NCBI GenBank assembly: GCA_049724395.1
Contig: JAUGWO010000024.1
Location: 62,001-126,000 of the forward strand
Direction of reading: 5' to 3'
Length of the DNA stretch: 64,000 nt
Origin: Spongospora subterranea f. sp. subterranea
Taxonomy: Eukaryota > Endomyxa: Phytomyxea > Phytomyxea > Plasmodiophorida
Numbering within the stretch: the first letter of the stretch is position 1; each line of letters starts with the position of its first letter. Below the pieces are notes generated by a model. That model was not told the DNA's origin. It made no database searches and saw nothing but the letters and a program-made list of their open reading frames with translations. Below, piece after piece: positions 44,040 to 55,389 of this stretch. Made by a program: the position numbers and the translations under genes.

Positions 44040-45237
44040 ATGGCCAAGCAAATATGCGCATCGACCCTTTTTTTTATGGATAACTTCTCGTTGATCGTCC
44101 CGTATCTGGATACAACTGACTTGTTTATATTTCCCTGCATATCGAATCAGATTTGTGCAGGTAATCGCCTTCCCACTTTACGTCAATGCAATTCATGTTG
44201 AGAGTTATCCAGATTTACACAATCGAGGCCCACAGTTCTGGATGAAGCTATACCGAGCGTCTGTTGATTTTCGTCCATGGTCTTCTATACCCATAACATG
44301 TCTCAGGGATTATACTTATCTAGCTCGCAAACTTTTCGTTCGTAACATTTGTGATGAATTGTTCCACCTGGAATACATTCCTCCTTTCACCACGATCAGG
44401 ACATTCTGCCATGGCTTTTCTGACGGCGCGACCCATTTTGAGATATCGACAATCGATGGGGATATACTCAACTTCGATCCGAACAGCACCTCGAAATATG
44501 TCAACACGCTCTTACGGCCAGGGCACATTGTTCAGATTTGGAGACGACTTTCTAACCACCCACAACTCGCGTATCCAAGTCTCGTTTATTTGTGTTTAGG
44601 AGAGTATACCTATCACATATTGCGGTTCAATCGGTTGTCATACCAATCGCCATCATTCAACGACCCCATTGCCGATCAATTTCCGTCAATAGCAAGATAT
44701 TTACAGACAGGTCGACCATGGACGTTATATCGCGACTTCCAAAAGGTTCTCCAATATCGTAAAACAGACAATGGAGGAGCTCGACGTATCCACAATTATT
44801 CTCATGACTGCACCGATATGACCGGTATATTCAAAAACCTCGAGGATCGGTGCACCGTTTTCAATCCATCACCAGAGGCTGAGGGCGTCGCGAGTGCCGA
44901 TCTGTCCTTTCAATACTTGTACTGGTGGATTAGATATTATATCGGCCCAAGTGTTTATTACTATCGTCCCGATTCCTTTGGAGTCGTCTTCTTCTTTGCT
45001 GGCAGATATTGGATACGGCTTTCCTTTATTCCTGTATCACCAGAAGTGGTCTGGCCATCCCCGGTTCGGGGGTTCCACACGCTATATGAACTGTTTACAG
45101 AACTGAATCGGATCGGGGAAATTCTTTACCTACTCCACAATCATTACGATGCGGTAAAAAATTCATTGATCAGACTCGTCGATGTTGATTGTAAGCAGGG
45201 TGGTTGTGGAATATTTCGAAGCTGTAGCATCTATTGA
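44040..45237 (+). CDS. F-box-like tandem family, copy 2
   Basis: Exon 1 is 44040-44160 (121 nt) and exon 2 is 44213-45237, with a 52-nt intron at the same site and phase as in copy 1, giving 381 residues. F-box-like start: FMDNFSLIVPYLDTTDLFIF then PCISNQICA. It is the most diverged of the intact copies: ITCLRDYTYLARKLF, an altered middle (TDNGGARRIHNYSHDCTDMT) and its own tail with Cys residues (CKQGGCGIFRSCSIY). It keeps YWIRLSFIPVSPEVVWPSPV. The frame is intact throughout. Confidence 0.8.
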
Positions 45238-45449
45238 CCTACACACTAGTTTCTCATAATAAATTAGTTTCATTCATCCCCGTCAGCACATCGCTAAATA
45301 CTGTTCTGGTCGAGCCTGTTCCTCCGTCCCCCGTTATTGTCTGGGAGGAGATATTCGCTCTTGACGATCTGTGTTCAGATGGATGCACCATCGTGATTCA
45401 GCAGAGTTTTCGCTCCTACTTGTTACGTCAAATCAAACTCAATTTTGCC

Positions 45450-45930
45450 AGGAATTATCGGACCTGTCGTTGATCTTGACACACATTCCAACCCCACCGC
45501 GAAATTCTGAAATTCAGAGCTTATTTGACGCACGAGAACAACTCATCTGAAACAGACTCACCTTTCACGATCCGAAATGGCAAAGATTATCTTACAGCTC
45601 GTTGCAATCGCGGCCGGAACGTGCCGTTGGACGACTACGCCGTCCTGAAACTTACGCCATCAGGGAATCCCAGTGCAATAACTCTAACGAAACGATTGAG
45701 GCCGTTCCAATCCCCATCCACATCGCGATCGAGTCCCCACACCTGATTATGGGTTTATTTGCCAGGCGGGCCTAATCCCCTGATTATCTTAAACATCTTT
45801 AGACTGCTCCCGTCCGACACCTGTACCCAGATGCTCTCAGCCTGGGTTTTGCCAAATTCCCCGACCCTGACCATGAAGACCCTGTTCTTTTTTCATTAAA
45901 ATCATGACCCATTTAGCGCCATGTCAGCCT
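45450..45930 (-). pseudogene. FG-GAP/VCBS-like repeat fragment
   Basis: The minus strand reads RVGEFGKTQAESIWVQVSDG (about 45870) and VWGLDRDVDGDWNGLNRF (about 45720), matching FG-GAP repeats of the kind D-x-D-x-DG...ADIWVQ, which form beta-propellers in secreted or surface proteins. Stops interrupt the frame and no start or end is evident. A weaker related piece lies at 50840-51010, in the same position relative to copy 3, so it belongs to the duplicated block. Confidence 0.45.
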
Positions 45931-48900
45931 TCTTGGTCTTCCACTTGGATGCCTAAACATCTTGATCTTCGATACTACGATCGAGTGTGCCAATTGACAC
46001 ACGTGGGTCGAGCGGAGGGAAAACGAACGATCATTCGCTTTTCATAAAGCTTGGGTTTGTTGAATTGCGCTGTGTAATCGACCTGATAAGATACTCAAAG
46101 AAATGCAATCCTCCTACACCCACCCATTTTCTATGGCCTGTACGGGTATTCGCACCCGGAACGGCCTTGGAATTAGTTTTTCCAGAGAGTAAACGGCGTT
46201 AGGAAATGCTGCAAATCATCATCGAAGCTTTAATATGAGAAAACGACCCCGCGTTGATTCGTACGATCATGGTTATTGCGTGTTTTCCTGACACAAAATC
46301 AGGTTACTTGACATTGTGGCCTCCTCTGAATCCCAACGTTCAACCGTAGAAGCGTTCGGATTTGGCTGAAAACTCTCCATGCAACCATATCACCGTTCAG
46401 AACTGTTTCTTCGTCTTCCAGGCATGAATCTCAGCGATACTTTCTTCGTTTCCCTGGTTGTAAAACTCGCCACTGATTTCTTATCAATGTTTTGATTTTT
46501 GCGTCCCGATTGTTCGATCATCTTGAGTGTTTTTTGTTATGAGGTTTACTGATTCCTCTGACAAATCGAATCGAACAGTTCTTTCCGCCTGAGAATATGC
46601 CAACGGCTTCACCGTTTTTCCGGCGTGTTCCTGCATCCATTGTATTGCGGTATTTGATCCTTCGAAGAAGACATTTTTGATTGTGCCTTATTGGCTGTCA
46701 CCTCGGGAAACTGGAGCCAAATCAAATCATTGCCAGAAGTAGAAGTCATCTCTGAAGCTTGCTGCCGTCGTTGGGTGATTGAGACCTTGACGTATAGAAC
46801 CCTTATGCGGGCGCCTGAGCGCTAGGAAAACAATCGATTTACAGAATGTTTGTGGGTCAGTTAGAGATGCTTGTGCCACTCTTCGTGATAATTAACTTGC
46901 ATTCTGGAAATTGTTTGATGATATTTCAATTATGTGCCTTAGTTTGTTAACGATGAAGTCCTAATGTGCCACCAAAGTGATTTAGGGTCAACATGATTTT
47001 AAATTGTTACGGATCATAAGGACCTGGTTGCTCTTTATGATCGAACCTCTTCCAATGTGTTAATGCATCGTCCTACTCTCGACAAATCCACCGATGGCGG
47101 CTGCATTTGGATGGCAAGCGATACGTGATTGGACATTGGTGCAAGATGGGAGCATGATGGCCTGAGGACTTAACCTATAGCAAATTCGAGATTGGCATCA
47201 ATTGGTGAGACCCCTGGAATTGATCATCCTGATGGTAAATGGTGATTTTCATCGCCAGACTTGCATTCCATTCAAAAAAAATCGAACAGGGCCAATTCGG
47301 TGGATAGGAATTGAGTCAATTGAAGGTGCAGATTTGAGGTCCAGATTTATAAGGATTTGCTGATTTTTCTATTGCGCATTGTTGTTGCTGGAAAGTCAGC
47401 TGTGAAATCGTATTCGCGCATAAATGCAGATTTTGTGGAATTCCATGGAGCGAAGGTTGGAAGCTTTTTGTTCCAGCTGCTTACATTATTCCATTGTAAA
47501 AACATAGAGGTGGGAAAGTCATCCCTCGACCTTAAAGGACAAGCCACTCATGGTTCTAGTGCAAATCGCGTCATTCATGTTGACTTCAATCTCGTTGGGC
47601 TACCAACGTCGCGAAAATTCAGGCATCTTAGTACCATTGGTGACGACATCTGTTGGCTAACTGATATCCCTGTGTTGACGGCTGGTGTGTCGAGTTGCTA
47701 ATGTATCGGTGTCCGATAGAGGTCTTTTAAAAAAAAACATTCTACATTGGCCTAGTGTCCCTGGTATAATGGAAACTATTGAATTGATCAAATCTCGTTT
47801 GGTGCAAATGTTGCCGCCGTTTTATCTCTGACTTCCGATTAAGGACTTGTCAGACACCAACCTATGATCGATTGTATTTCCAATTGCCAGGCAAAATGGA
47901 CATCTGAACCCTTGATTCACTATTGTCTGAATCGACGCATGCATCAGACCGACTGGCGTTATTGATGGGACTACCGTCCAGTTCAACAGTTGATGCCATT
48001 TGGAAATCCTAACAAGAAAAGGTCCTCACTGATCGTCTGGACGCAACTCAACTCTACAAATTTGTAAAACCTCTACAGAGGCGGATCGAAGGATTCTGTG
48101 CAGTTGACCAGGCGCGCGAGCAGCTAATCTGACCTCGACAACGTACATTAATGTGTGTTAGCTACTCTGCAGCAATGTTCACTTATACTCGTATTTTGCA
48201 GTAAATACCTTGGATTACTATGGATTCTGCTGCCCTCATAACTTGCGATCAATGTTCAAAACAGATCTCATTAAATAATTTTAAGCGACACATTAAACGC
48301 ACTCTGCAGGTGCGGCTCGTTTAACAATTATTAAATCATTGAATTCCGATATTCAGAAACATTTTCATGAATCTACAGATTCCGCTATTGCGATCTCAAA
48401 GTGCAGCTTTAAATGTATGATATTCTCAGCTACGTTTACAAAAAGAATTGAATCAAATAACGCATTTACAATCGGTATGTAAGGGCTTCTTCAATTTCAT
48501 CAGTTCGTTTTATTTTTGGATAAGGTTCATGAAAACGTAGTCCCTATAGCTGAGAAACAGTATCCCTCGGAAGCTGGTCGACTCAATACCCACATCCCAA
48601 TACGTTAACAGAAGGGGAAGAGCGAAGTTCGAAGACTATTCGAAGCTATCGTTTGTTTGCCGTCTTTCTCGAGAGGCAAAACGACACATTCCCTCCAGAA
48701 AAGAACGAATCTCGATTTTCAATTTGCAGCCGTACTGTACTGCAAAATACATTTGAGTGAAGTACAGGTGCAAATTGAAAAACGAGAATCCGTGTGAAGT
48801 AGTACATGATTTTGGTAAAAGAACAAACGGCAAAATACATACGAGTATAAGTGAACATTAATGCAGAGTATAAGCTAACATACACTAAATGTACGTTGTC

Positions 48901-49038
48901 GAAGCTGCTCGCAGTCGACGGTTTGTGTTGAGGGGTTGAGAGTTACGGACATTATCCAGATCACTGTTACACTGTAATGATTCCGACAACAATTCCAGAA
49001 AGGCGTTGCGCGGTCATTTCGTGCCTGGATTGGTGTAA
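45931..49038. other. Long intergenic part of the duplicated block
   Basis: No gene called. About 47460-47640 resembles 51650-51740 and 62960-63060, and 48080-48110 resembles 63215-63240, so these are copies of one spacer. The plus frame at 47357-47701 (115 codons) lies in this repeated spacer. An inverted pair at 48117-48206 and 48833-48912, and a smaller one at 48707-48795, form hairpins. Confidence 0.5.
48117..48912. repeat. Spaced inverted repeat
   Basis: Arms of about 80-90 bases (shared words GAGTATAAGTGAACATT and TGTACGTTGTCGA) separated by about 625 bases, with a second, tighter inverted pair of about 38 bases inside the right part (48707-48745 and 48755-48795). Located upstream of copy 3. 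Confidence 0.7.
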
Positions 49039-50225
49039 ATGACATTTGAATCATGCACATGGACACATTTTTTGTTGGATAACTTCACGATGATTATCCC
49101 GTATCTAGATGCGAATGAGTTGTTGGTGCTTCCCTGCTTATCGACTCAGATATCTGCAGGTAATCGCCTCCCCATTTACTTCGATACTTACTCATATCGT
49201 GGGGTTATCCAGATATACGGAATCGAGGCCGACAGTTCTGGATGCGGTTATACAAGTCTTCTATTGACTCTCCTCCATGTCCTTCTGTCCGCATAACATG
49301 TCTTAGGGATTATATCGGTAAAGCTAGAACACTTTTGATTCAAAACACAGTTTATGACTTGTCCCGATTGGACAACATATCTCCGTTCACCACGATCAAG
49401 GTATTGTGCGACCGCTTTTCTAACAGCGCGACCCATTTTGAAATATCCACTGCACATGGTGATCAAATCATCAAATTCGATCAGAACAACACCTCGCAAT
49501 ATGTTAATACGCTCTTACGGCCAGGACACATTGTTCAGATATGGAGCAGACGTTATCGAGATTCACAACTCGCATATCCAAAGGTCGTTTATGTGTGTCG
49601 AACAAAATATGATCACATATTGCCGTTTAATCGGTTGTCACACCAATCGCCATCATTTAATGACCCCATTGCCGATCAATATCCGTCAATAACGAGCTAT
49701 TTACACACAGGTCGACCATGGCTGATATGTCGCCACTTCCAGAGAGTTCTTCGGAGAAGCGGAAGCCGAAAACGGGGAACTCTCCGTTACGTTTATCGTA
49801 ATTTCTCCGATATGAACGATATCTTCAAGCAACTCGAGTGTCATTTGTTTCGTGACAATCGAGCGCCACAGGTTGAAGGCGTTGCGAGTGCCGATCTGTC
49901 CCTTCGGAATTTGTACTGGTGGATTAGATGGTTTTGGGACGAGAGCAGGCACGAGTATTATGGCGATTCTTTCGGAGTCGTCTTCTTTTTATCTGGCAAA
50001 TATTGGATACGGCTTAACTTTATTCCTGTATCACCAGACGTGGTCTGGCCATCCCCGGTTCGGGGATTCTACACGCTATATGAAATGTTTACAGAACTGA
50101 ATCGGATCGGGGAAATTCTTAACCGGCTCGTCCATACTTCACCTACGGGTACTGAATCGGATCGAGGAAATTTTTCACCAGTTCAACCATACTTCCCCTC
50201 GTTCCGTTATCAGACACTTCGATAG
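49039..50225 (+). CDS. F-box-like tandem family, copy 3
   Basis: Exon 1 is 49039-49159 (121 nt), intron 53 nt, exon 2 is 49213-50225, giving 377 residues. F-box-like start: LLDNFTMIIPYLDANELLVL then PCLSTQISA. The conserved body is present in full (ITCLRDYIGKARTL, FNRLSHQSPSFNDPIADQYP, GDSFGVVFFLSGKYWIRLNF, PVSPDVVWPSPVRGF, ELNRIGEI). The tail (TGTESDRGNFSPVQPYFPSF) is again copy-specific and seems to arise from a short internal duplication of the ELNRIGEI-coding DNA (CTGAATCGGATCG-GGAAATT occurs twice, about 50096 and 50152). Confidence 0.82.
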
Positions 50226-51930
50226 GAAAGTTGTTCCGCCGCGACGTCAAGTTGTTTCTCAGCAAAATCCATGCTGTAGCGTCCTTTGACGTACACATCA
50301 GTTTTGTTTTAATACATTGTTCTGATCTTGTCCCGTCAACATATCGTTGAACATCGTTCTGGTTGAACCTGTTCTCGAGTTGTGTTTGTGAAGGATACTC
50401 ACCGCTGGTGCTTGGCTGTGAATGGATTTGTTTCAATTTAGGCAGAGTTTGCATTCCGCTTGATATCCAATCATCAGTTGCTGCAAAAAGTCATTGGACC
50501 TGTCTCTGATCTTGACGCCCCGCCAACCCGTTGTGAAAGTTCTTCACCTGGCTCAAAAACGGCTTCACCTGTTTCTTCTGTATCACCATTTTCGAAATCC
50601 CGAACATAGTTTCGACTCAACAGAACAGTAAGCGAATGTGGACCAGAAACCCCTGCTGTTTTTCGTTTAGCCTGTTTCATTATTTGATACCTGGTACTGA
50701 AAGTTGGCTCTCGGATGACTCAATCGAACTATTTCAGTTCTAGATCCCGTTTGTTACAATGGCGAACTCGCTAGAACTTCACAGCCCCGTATCTGCTTGT
50801 TTCCGCTTCATGCTTGTGATTATCGAAAATGCCATCGTATTTCAAACCATTTAGTTTTCTATGGCTTTTGAAAGAGTCATTCGATGTATATCCGCTTCTC
50901 TGTCTCCGTCTACATCATTTGCCAAAATTGCATTCATTCGACGATGGACGAGGTCGCGATCTAACAACGGCACTGTCAGCATGGTCAGGGGCTTCGACAT
51001 CCCGAACGCCATTCTGATCATGATCACATGCCTTAATCTACAACAACAGCAGTTTAGATCTTACACTTTTGCAAACACAGGGGGACTACCGAGCATTGGG
51101 CGACTGTCGTCTGGTTTCTGTACTGTATAGCTAAAGCGCCATGGATTGCCTTAGACCAGTGCACTGCTAGCTGGGCCAGGGCAATCATCAAGACACGTAA
51201 TGGTTAAACCATTCTCATAGGGCGATTTGATTGTTGAGACAATGATTATGTCAATTGGTTTTCTGGTTATCGATTGATCACAGGTTGTTTTTGTCAGCAT
51301 ATTGATGTTTATGAAGTCATCACTGTATTCCTGAAGGCAAACAATTTTCTGTTTCGAAGTTAGCATCAATAAGTCCAGAGACACCTGATGTTGTGCAACC
51401 GATGATGGGTGGCGATTTTCAGGACCGGATTTACAGTAATTCGAGAAGATTATATCAGGCACAATACGTTGGATAATAATGCTATCATGGATGACAGATG
51501 AATGAGTCAGACGGCGAGGAGAAATTGATTTTCCAGATTCTGAGAACCTGCTGAAATTACGTCAATTTGATTACTGCGCATTGTGGAGCTGCTGAATATT
51601 GAGCTGCAGAATCGGCATTATTCGTACTCAAGTCTAGATTTCTTTGGAAATCCATCTTGCCTTTGTCTAGCTGCCTACATTGTACAACAAATAGGGCCCG
51701 GGAAGCCATCCTTAGACCTTAGAACTGATGTCTAGAGGCGGCCGCGACTCGTCGGAGTTGCCCCGATTCAGGATTCGTCAAAAGTACTGTATTCTCTGAC
51801 CACCCAAGCAGGATTGTTTGCCGGTCAACGCCCCAATATATAGACACTTTCTGATTTGATAGCATTGGATCATACTGTATAAGTCGTGTGCCCGGAATCA
51901 CGCACCACCAGACCGCATCAGTTCAGCGGG
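50226..51930. other. Duplicated flank of copy 3
   Basis: Begins with 3' flanking sequence shared with copies 2 and 4. Minus-strand DVDGDREADIHR at about 50890 is the weak FG-GAP-like piece. 51650-51740 matches the repeated spacer at 47460. Then comes the edge of the copia fossil. No intact gene. Confidence 0.45.
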
Positions 51931-52885
51931 TTTGTTCTGAGTTTATGAAAACCGACGTGATTCTTTGGGCAAGGCATCAGCAGGTCACCGGTATATTGAC
52001 AGGTTCAGAGCGGGTCATTACCACCGACCGCTCTCGAGATTGAGACCAGTGTCACTGCCGCCGATGAGCAGCGACATCAGCCAAGATCTCGCGAACTCCT
52101 ATTCCATCTACACATCGACCTCAACACATGCCATGGATGGACATTACCGAATCCTGACTATCAGCGAACCTGCCAAAGGAATACTGGCAGTTTGCGATGT
52201 CCATATCACGAACCGGCTGTCCACCACGACCGGTCTGAGCCTGCCAAGTTACGTCAGCCACTTCCACATTCTCGGCTGTCGAGCATACCCGACCATCCCC
52301 AAGCAGAAGCGCCAGAAGCTGGGCGACAAGACCAGGCCTTGCACCTTCTTTTGGCTACCCGGCTGGCGAAAAGGGTTTATCATTGATGGATCAGATGACG
52401 GGAAGGAGGCTCTGCTCATGGGCGGTTACGTTTGACGAGACGTAGATTCAAGAGTGTCCCCAGAGATAATAACGCGGTTGATACTTTTCAACCCATGGCC
52501 TCCAGTCGGAGTCAGCCCAGCGAAAACCGAGACGATGGCGACCAAATCGAACCCGTCACTATAAACGAACCAGAGGTCGAAGGTGACGACGAGTTACAAA
52601 AAAGTACACCACCGAGGAGAGCGGGGAAGCCGTTTTAACTGATAAATTCGACCAGGACTAAGAGGCGACGCTGCCAAAGAAATCCCTAAGACCTTTCAAG
52701 GCGACGCGATTAACATGGAACGGCGCCAGCTGCCCTCTCGCATTAGAAAGCTACCCGTACGATTTATGAAGGAGCAAGAAGACTTTAGACGCAAAGCAGG
52801 CTCCCACCAAACTCTCGTGGCCAGAGATCGAGAACCGACAACCGCCGTGGAAGACTCATCAAATCCATCGGTCTTCACGAGAAAT
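51930..52885 (+). mobile_element. Ty1/copia fossil, integrase to linker
   Basis: Reads the end of the copia integrase (HILGCRAYPTIPKQKRQKLG, TRPCTFFWLPGWRKGF) and then the acidic and basic linker that precedes the reverse transcriptase. Only this part is present. Dead, with several breaks. Its right edge cuts into a minus-strand coding frame. Confidence 0.75.
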
Positions 52886-53334
52886 GTTAGATATTGATTC
52901 TCAATCGTATTGGCATTGGACAAATCGGGTAATTGGGCAGAGATGTATTGTTGGCCAAGTTCAGGTGCCTTTGAGCAGCGCAATTCGTGTGTGTGAAAGC
53001 GTCCCATACGAAATTGAGTTTCGGTTCGAGTGACAGCCCGGTCAACCTCTCCATATGTATTGTCCTGAATCGTCCTCAACAAATTTCCTAAAAAAGATCT
53101 GCGAATTTCAAATCCCATTGAGAGATCAAAACACGCAACGTCGATGTTTCTCCGATTTTGTAAAAGTTGAAATAGAGGGTCATGATAATTTACAGTTGTT
53201 GTTATCCATTCTGTTGGCGGGTTCCTTTGTCTAGCAATCTCGCATACGATGAGGTAAAGTAGGCCGGGGTTGAATGATAGTTCGGGAAATGTTGGTAGAC
53301 ACGTTAGAGTTTTTCGATTTGATGTGTAAAACAA
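52885..53334 (-). pseudogene. Truncated unknown host gene
   Basis: A minus-strand frame with clear protein composition: FNPGLLYLIVCEIARQRNPP, NIDVACFDLSMGFEIRRSFL, TQFRMGRFHTHELRCSKAPE and GQQYISAQLPDLSNANTIEN. It is open to 52696, but from about 52885 onward it only reads the antisense of the copia fossil, so the real gene has been cut there by that insertion. The N-terminal side is also unclear. No family recognised. Confidence 0.45.
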
Positions 53335-53631
53335 GCGTCGTAGGTGGATTGCAAAGGCATTCGCAAAATGCGGGCAAGATCCATGGGTTGACGATCAAAC
53401 CGAGTTTGAGAACCACCTTGCATCGCTGGACGAATGCACCGTTTACATGTAAATGAAATCTACAAATGAACAGATACTTCTGGAGTAATAAAACAGGCAG
53501 ATGCCGTCCGATTTTCATGCCTTGGCAATCCACCTACGACGGTTGTTTCCTGGCATTGATAATCATAGGCGCTTTCGATCATTACTGTACCGAGGTCGGG
53601 CGTACAGACTGCGAGTGTACAGTAAACGGGA

Positions 53632-53700
53632 GGCCACGCTACAGAAGGAATGTCACTGAAGGCCACGCTACAGAAGGAATGTCACTGAAGGCCACGCTCA
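53632..53700 (+). repeat. 29-bp tandem repeat
   Basis: Two perfect 29-base units (GGCCACGCTACAGAAGGAAT start) at 53632 and 53661, with a partial third at 53690. Confidence 0.9.
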
Positions 53701-53847
53701 AAGAAGGCTGCGCCTAGGAGGCTCCGCGCCAGTGAACACAATGGTTGGACTCATAGTCGCGGCTCCACATCTGTCGGTTCTACGGTAATCGTTGGTTTCG
53801 GCGCTGAAGACTACCTGCTGGCCCAGTTCTCCAGGATAGAGCATTAC

Positions 53848-55277
53848 GCCTTCTTCGCATTATCAACTCTGTTAGATCTCATTTTTTCAGATAGAGCGGA
53901 TGTCAAGCGATACTGATCATCGTCAATTGATAGAATTGTGGCTGCAGGAACGAATGCGAGTTCGGATGCTGTCTTCGAAAACGCTCCCTCTGTCCGTCTG
54001 ATCAAAGTATCAGATGAAAACGGGCGATCCCACGTTTCTGAGGTCGATTCCCTTTGGGTTTTGCGCTTGAAAGCGTTCATTATTGTGGGAAGGAGACACT
54101 GTTGCAGTTCTCAGCATCTGGATTTAGGAGAGCGTACTGAGGATAAAAAATACGGTGGGTGTGACACTATATATCGAGAGATACACCAAAACTTAAATGA
54201 GCGACCAGGTCGTTGCTGGAAACGGATTGCCCAACGGGGATCCATCACGCAGTGCATCACGTAATTCGTGATTCATTCCATGAAAAGAATAATTGCACAA
54301 TCGCTCAAAGCAATTTGTTGATGGAGAATCTGCGCCCGCACGGGATCCCTTAAAAGTTAGATAGGACCAGGATTGTTGCAGCGAAGCGAATACTTTGAAT
54401 TGTTCGTTTGATGAACATTATCCGGCGTCGCCGAAGGGCAAAACGACACCAGCCTATGCAACGCGGGTTCGATTAGCATCAAAACCCATTTGTTGGTTGA
54501 TCATCGCTTTGTTGGTTGATCATCGCTGGCTATGGCGGCAAAATCAGTTGGAAAACGTATATTATTATTCCAAAATGGGAAATAGTTGATGAAGACCATT
54601 TCATTGATTTAGCGGGTGGGCCACGATATAAACAATTTTCTTCAGACTGTAGTCGAGCGAATATCCCGCAATCTAGCCAGACGACGAGCTGAGGCGTCTC
54701 TCGCCGACATGGTTTGGTGCTAATCGAACCCGCGTTGCATAGGTTGTGTGTTTTTGCACTTCGGCGATGGCGGATAATGTTTATCACACGAACAATGCAA
54801 TCCTATCAACTTTCAAGGGATCCCCTGCGTGCGCAGATTCTCCATCAACAGATTGTTTTGAGCGATTGTGCAATTATTGTTTTTGACGGAATTGATCACG
54901 ATTACGTGATGCACTGCGTGAGGGATCCCCGTTGGGCAAAGCAAGGACCTGGTCGTTCAGCAAAGTTTTGGTGTATCTCTCGATAATGGTGTCACACCCA
55001 ACATGTTTTTTGATCCTCAGTACGCTCTCCTTTATCCAGATGCTGAGAACTACAACAGTGTCTCTTCTACCACCATAATGAACGCTTTCAAGCGCAAAAA
55101 CCATTTTATCGGATACTTTGATCAGACGGACAGAGGGAGCGTTTTCCGAGGACAGCATCCGGACTCGCATTCGTTCCTGCAACCACAATTCTATCGATTG
55201 ACGATGATCAGTATCGCTTGACATTAGCTCTATCTGAAGAAATAAGATTTACTAGAGCTAACAATGCGAAGAAGGCG
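53848..55277. repeat. Long inverted repeat with coding-like arms
   Basis: Arms about 53848-54487 and 54697-55277 (about 580-640 bases, diverged, the left with some 30 extra bases) around a 210-base centre. Each arm holds part of the same coding-like sequence: ATILSIDDDQYRLTSALSE (minus, left arm) and the matching TILSIDDDQYRL region (plus, right arm), with MNAFKRK further on. I do not recognise the protein; the DDD run is reminiscent of a DDE transposase but that is weak. The sequence is decayed in both arms. Confidence 0.8.
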
Positions 55278-55389
55278 TTGGAATAGTCTCAACCAATGTT
55301 CTATCTTGGCCAACTGGGCTGCTTCTAGTCTAGGGATAAGCCTGTTATTTTAAAAAGTGACAGCTTTGCAGATGTGGTTCATATGCTTC

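Noticed and set aside
44155-44212. Reading the F-box-like family as single-exon genes starting in the intron
   Set aside because: The intron happens to stay open in some copies, but exon 1 with its F-box-like motif joins in phase 1 at the same splice sites in all copies.
52696-52884. C-terminal part of the 212-codon minus frame
   Set aside because: It only reads the antisense of the copia fossil; the host part ends at about 52885.
54463-54475. GGTTCGATTAG as a tRNA B box
   Set aside because: No A box or cloverleaf can be drawn and the word lies inside a decayed inverted repeat.
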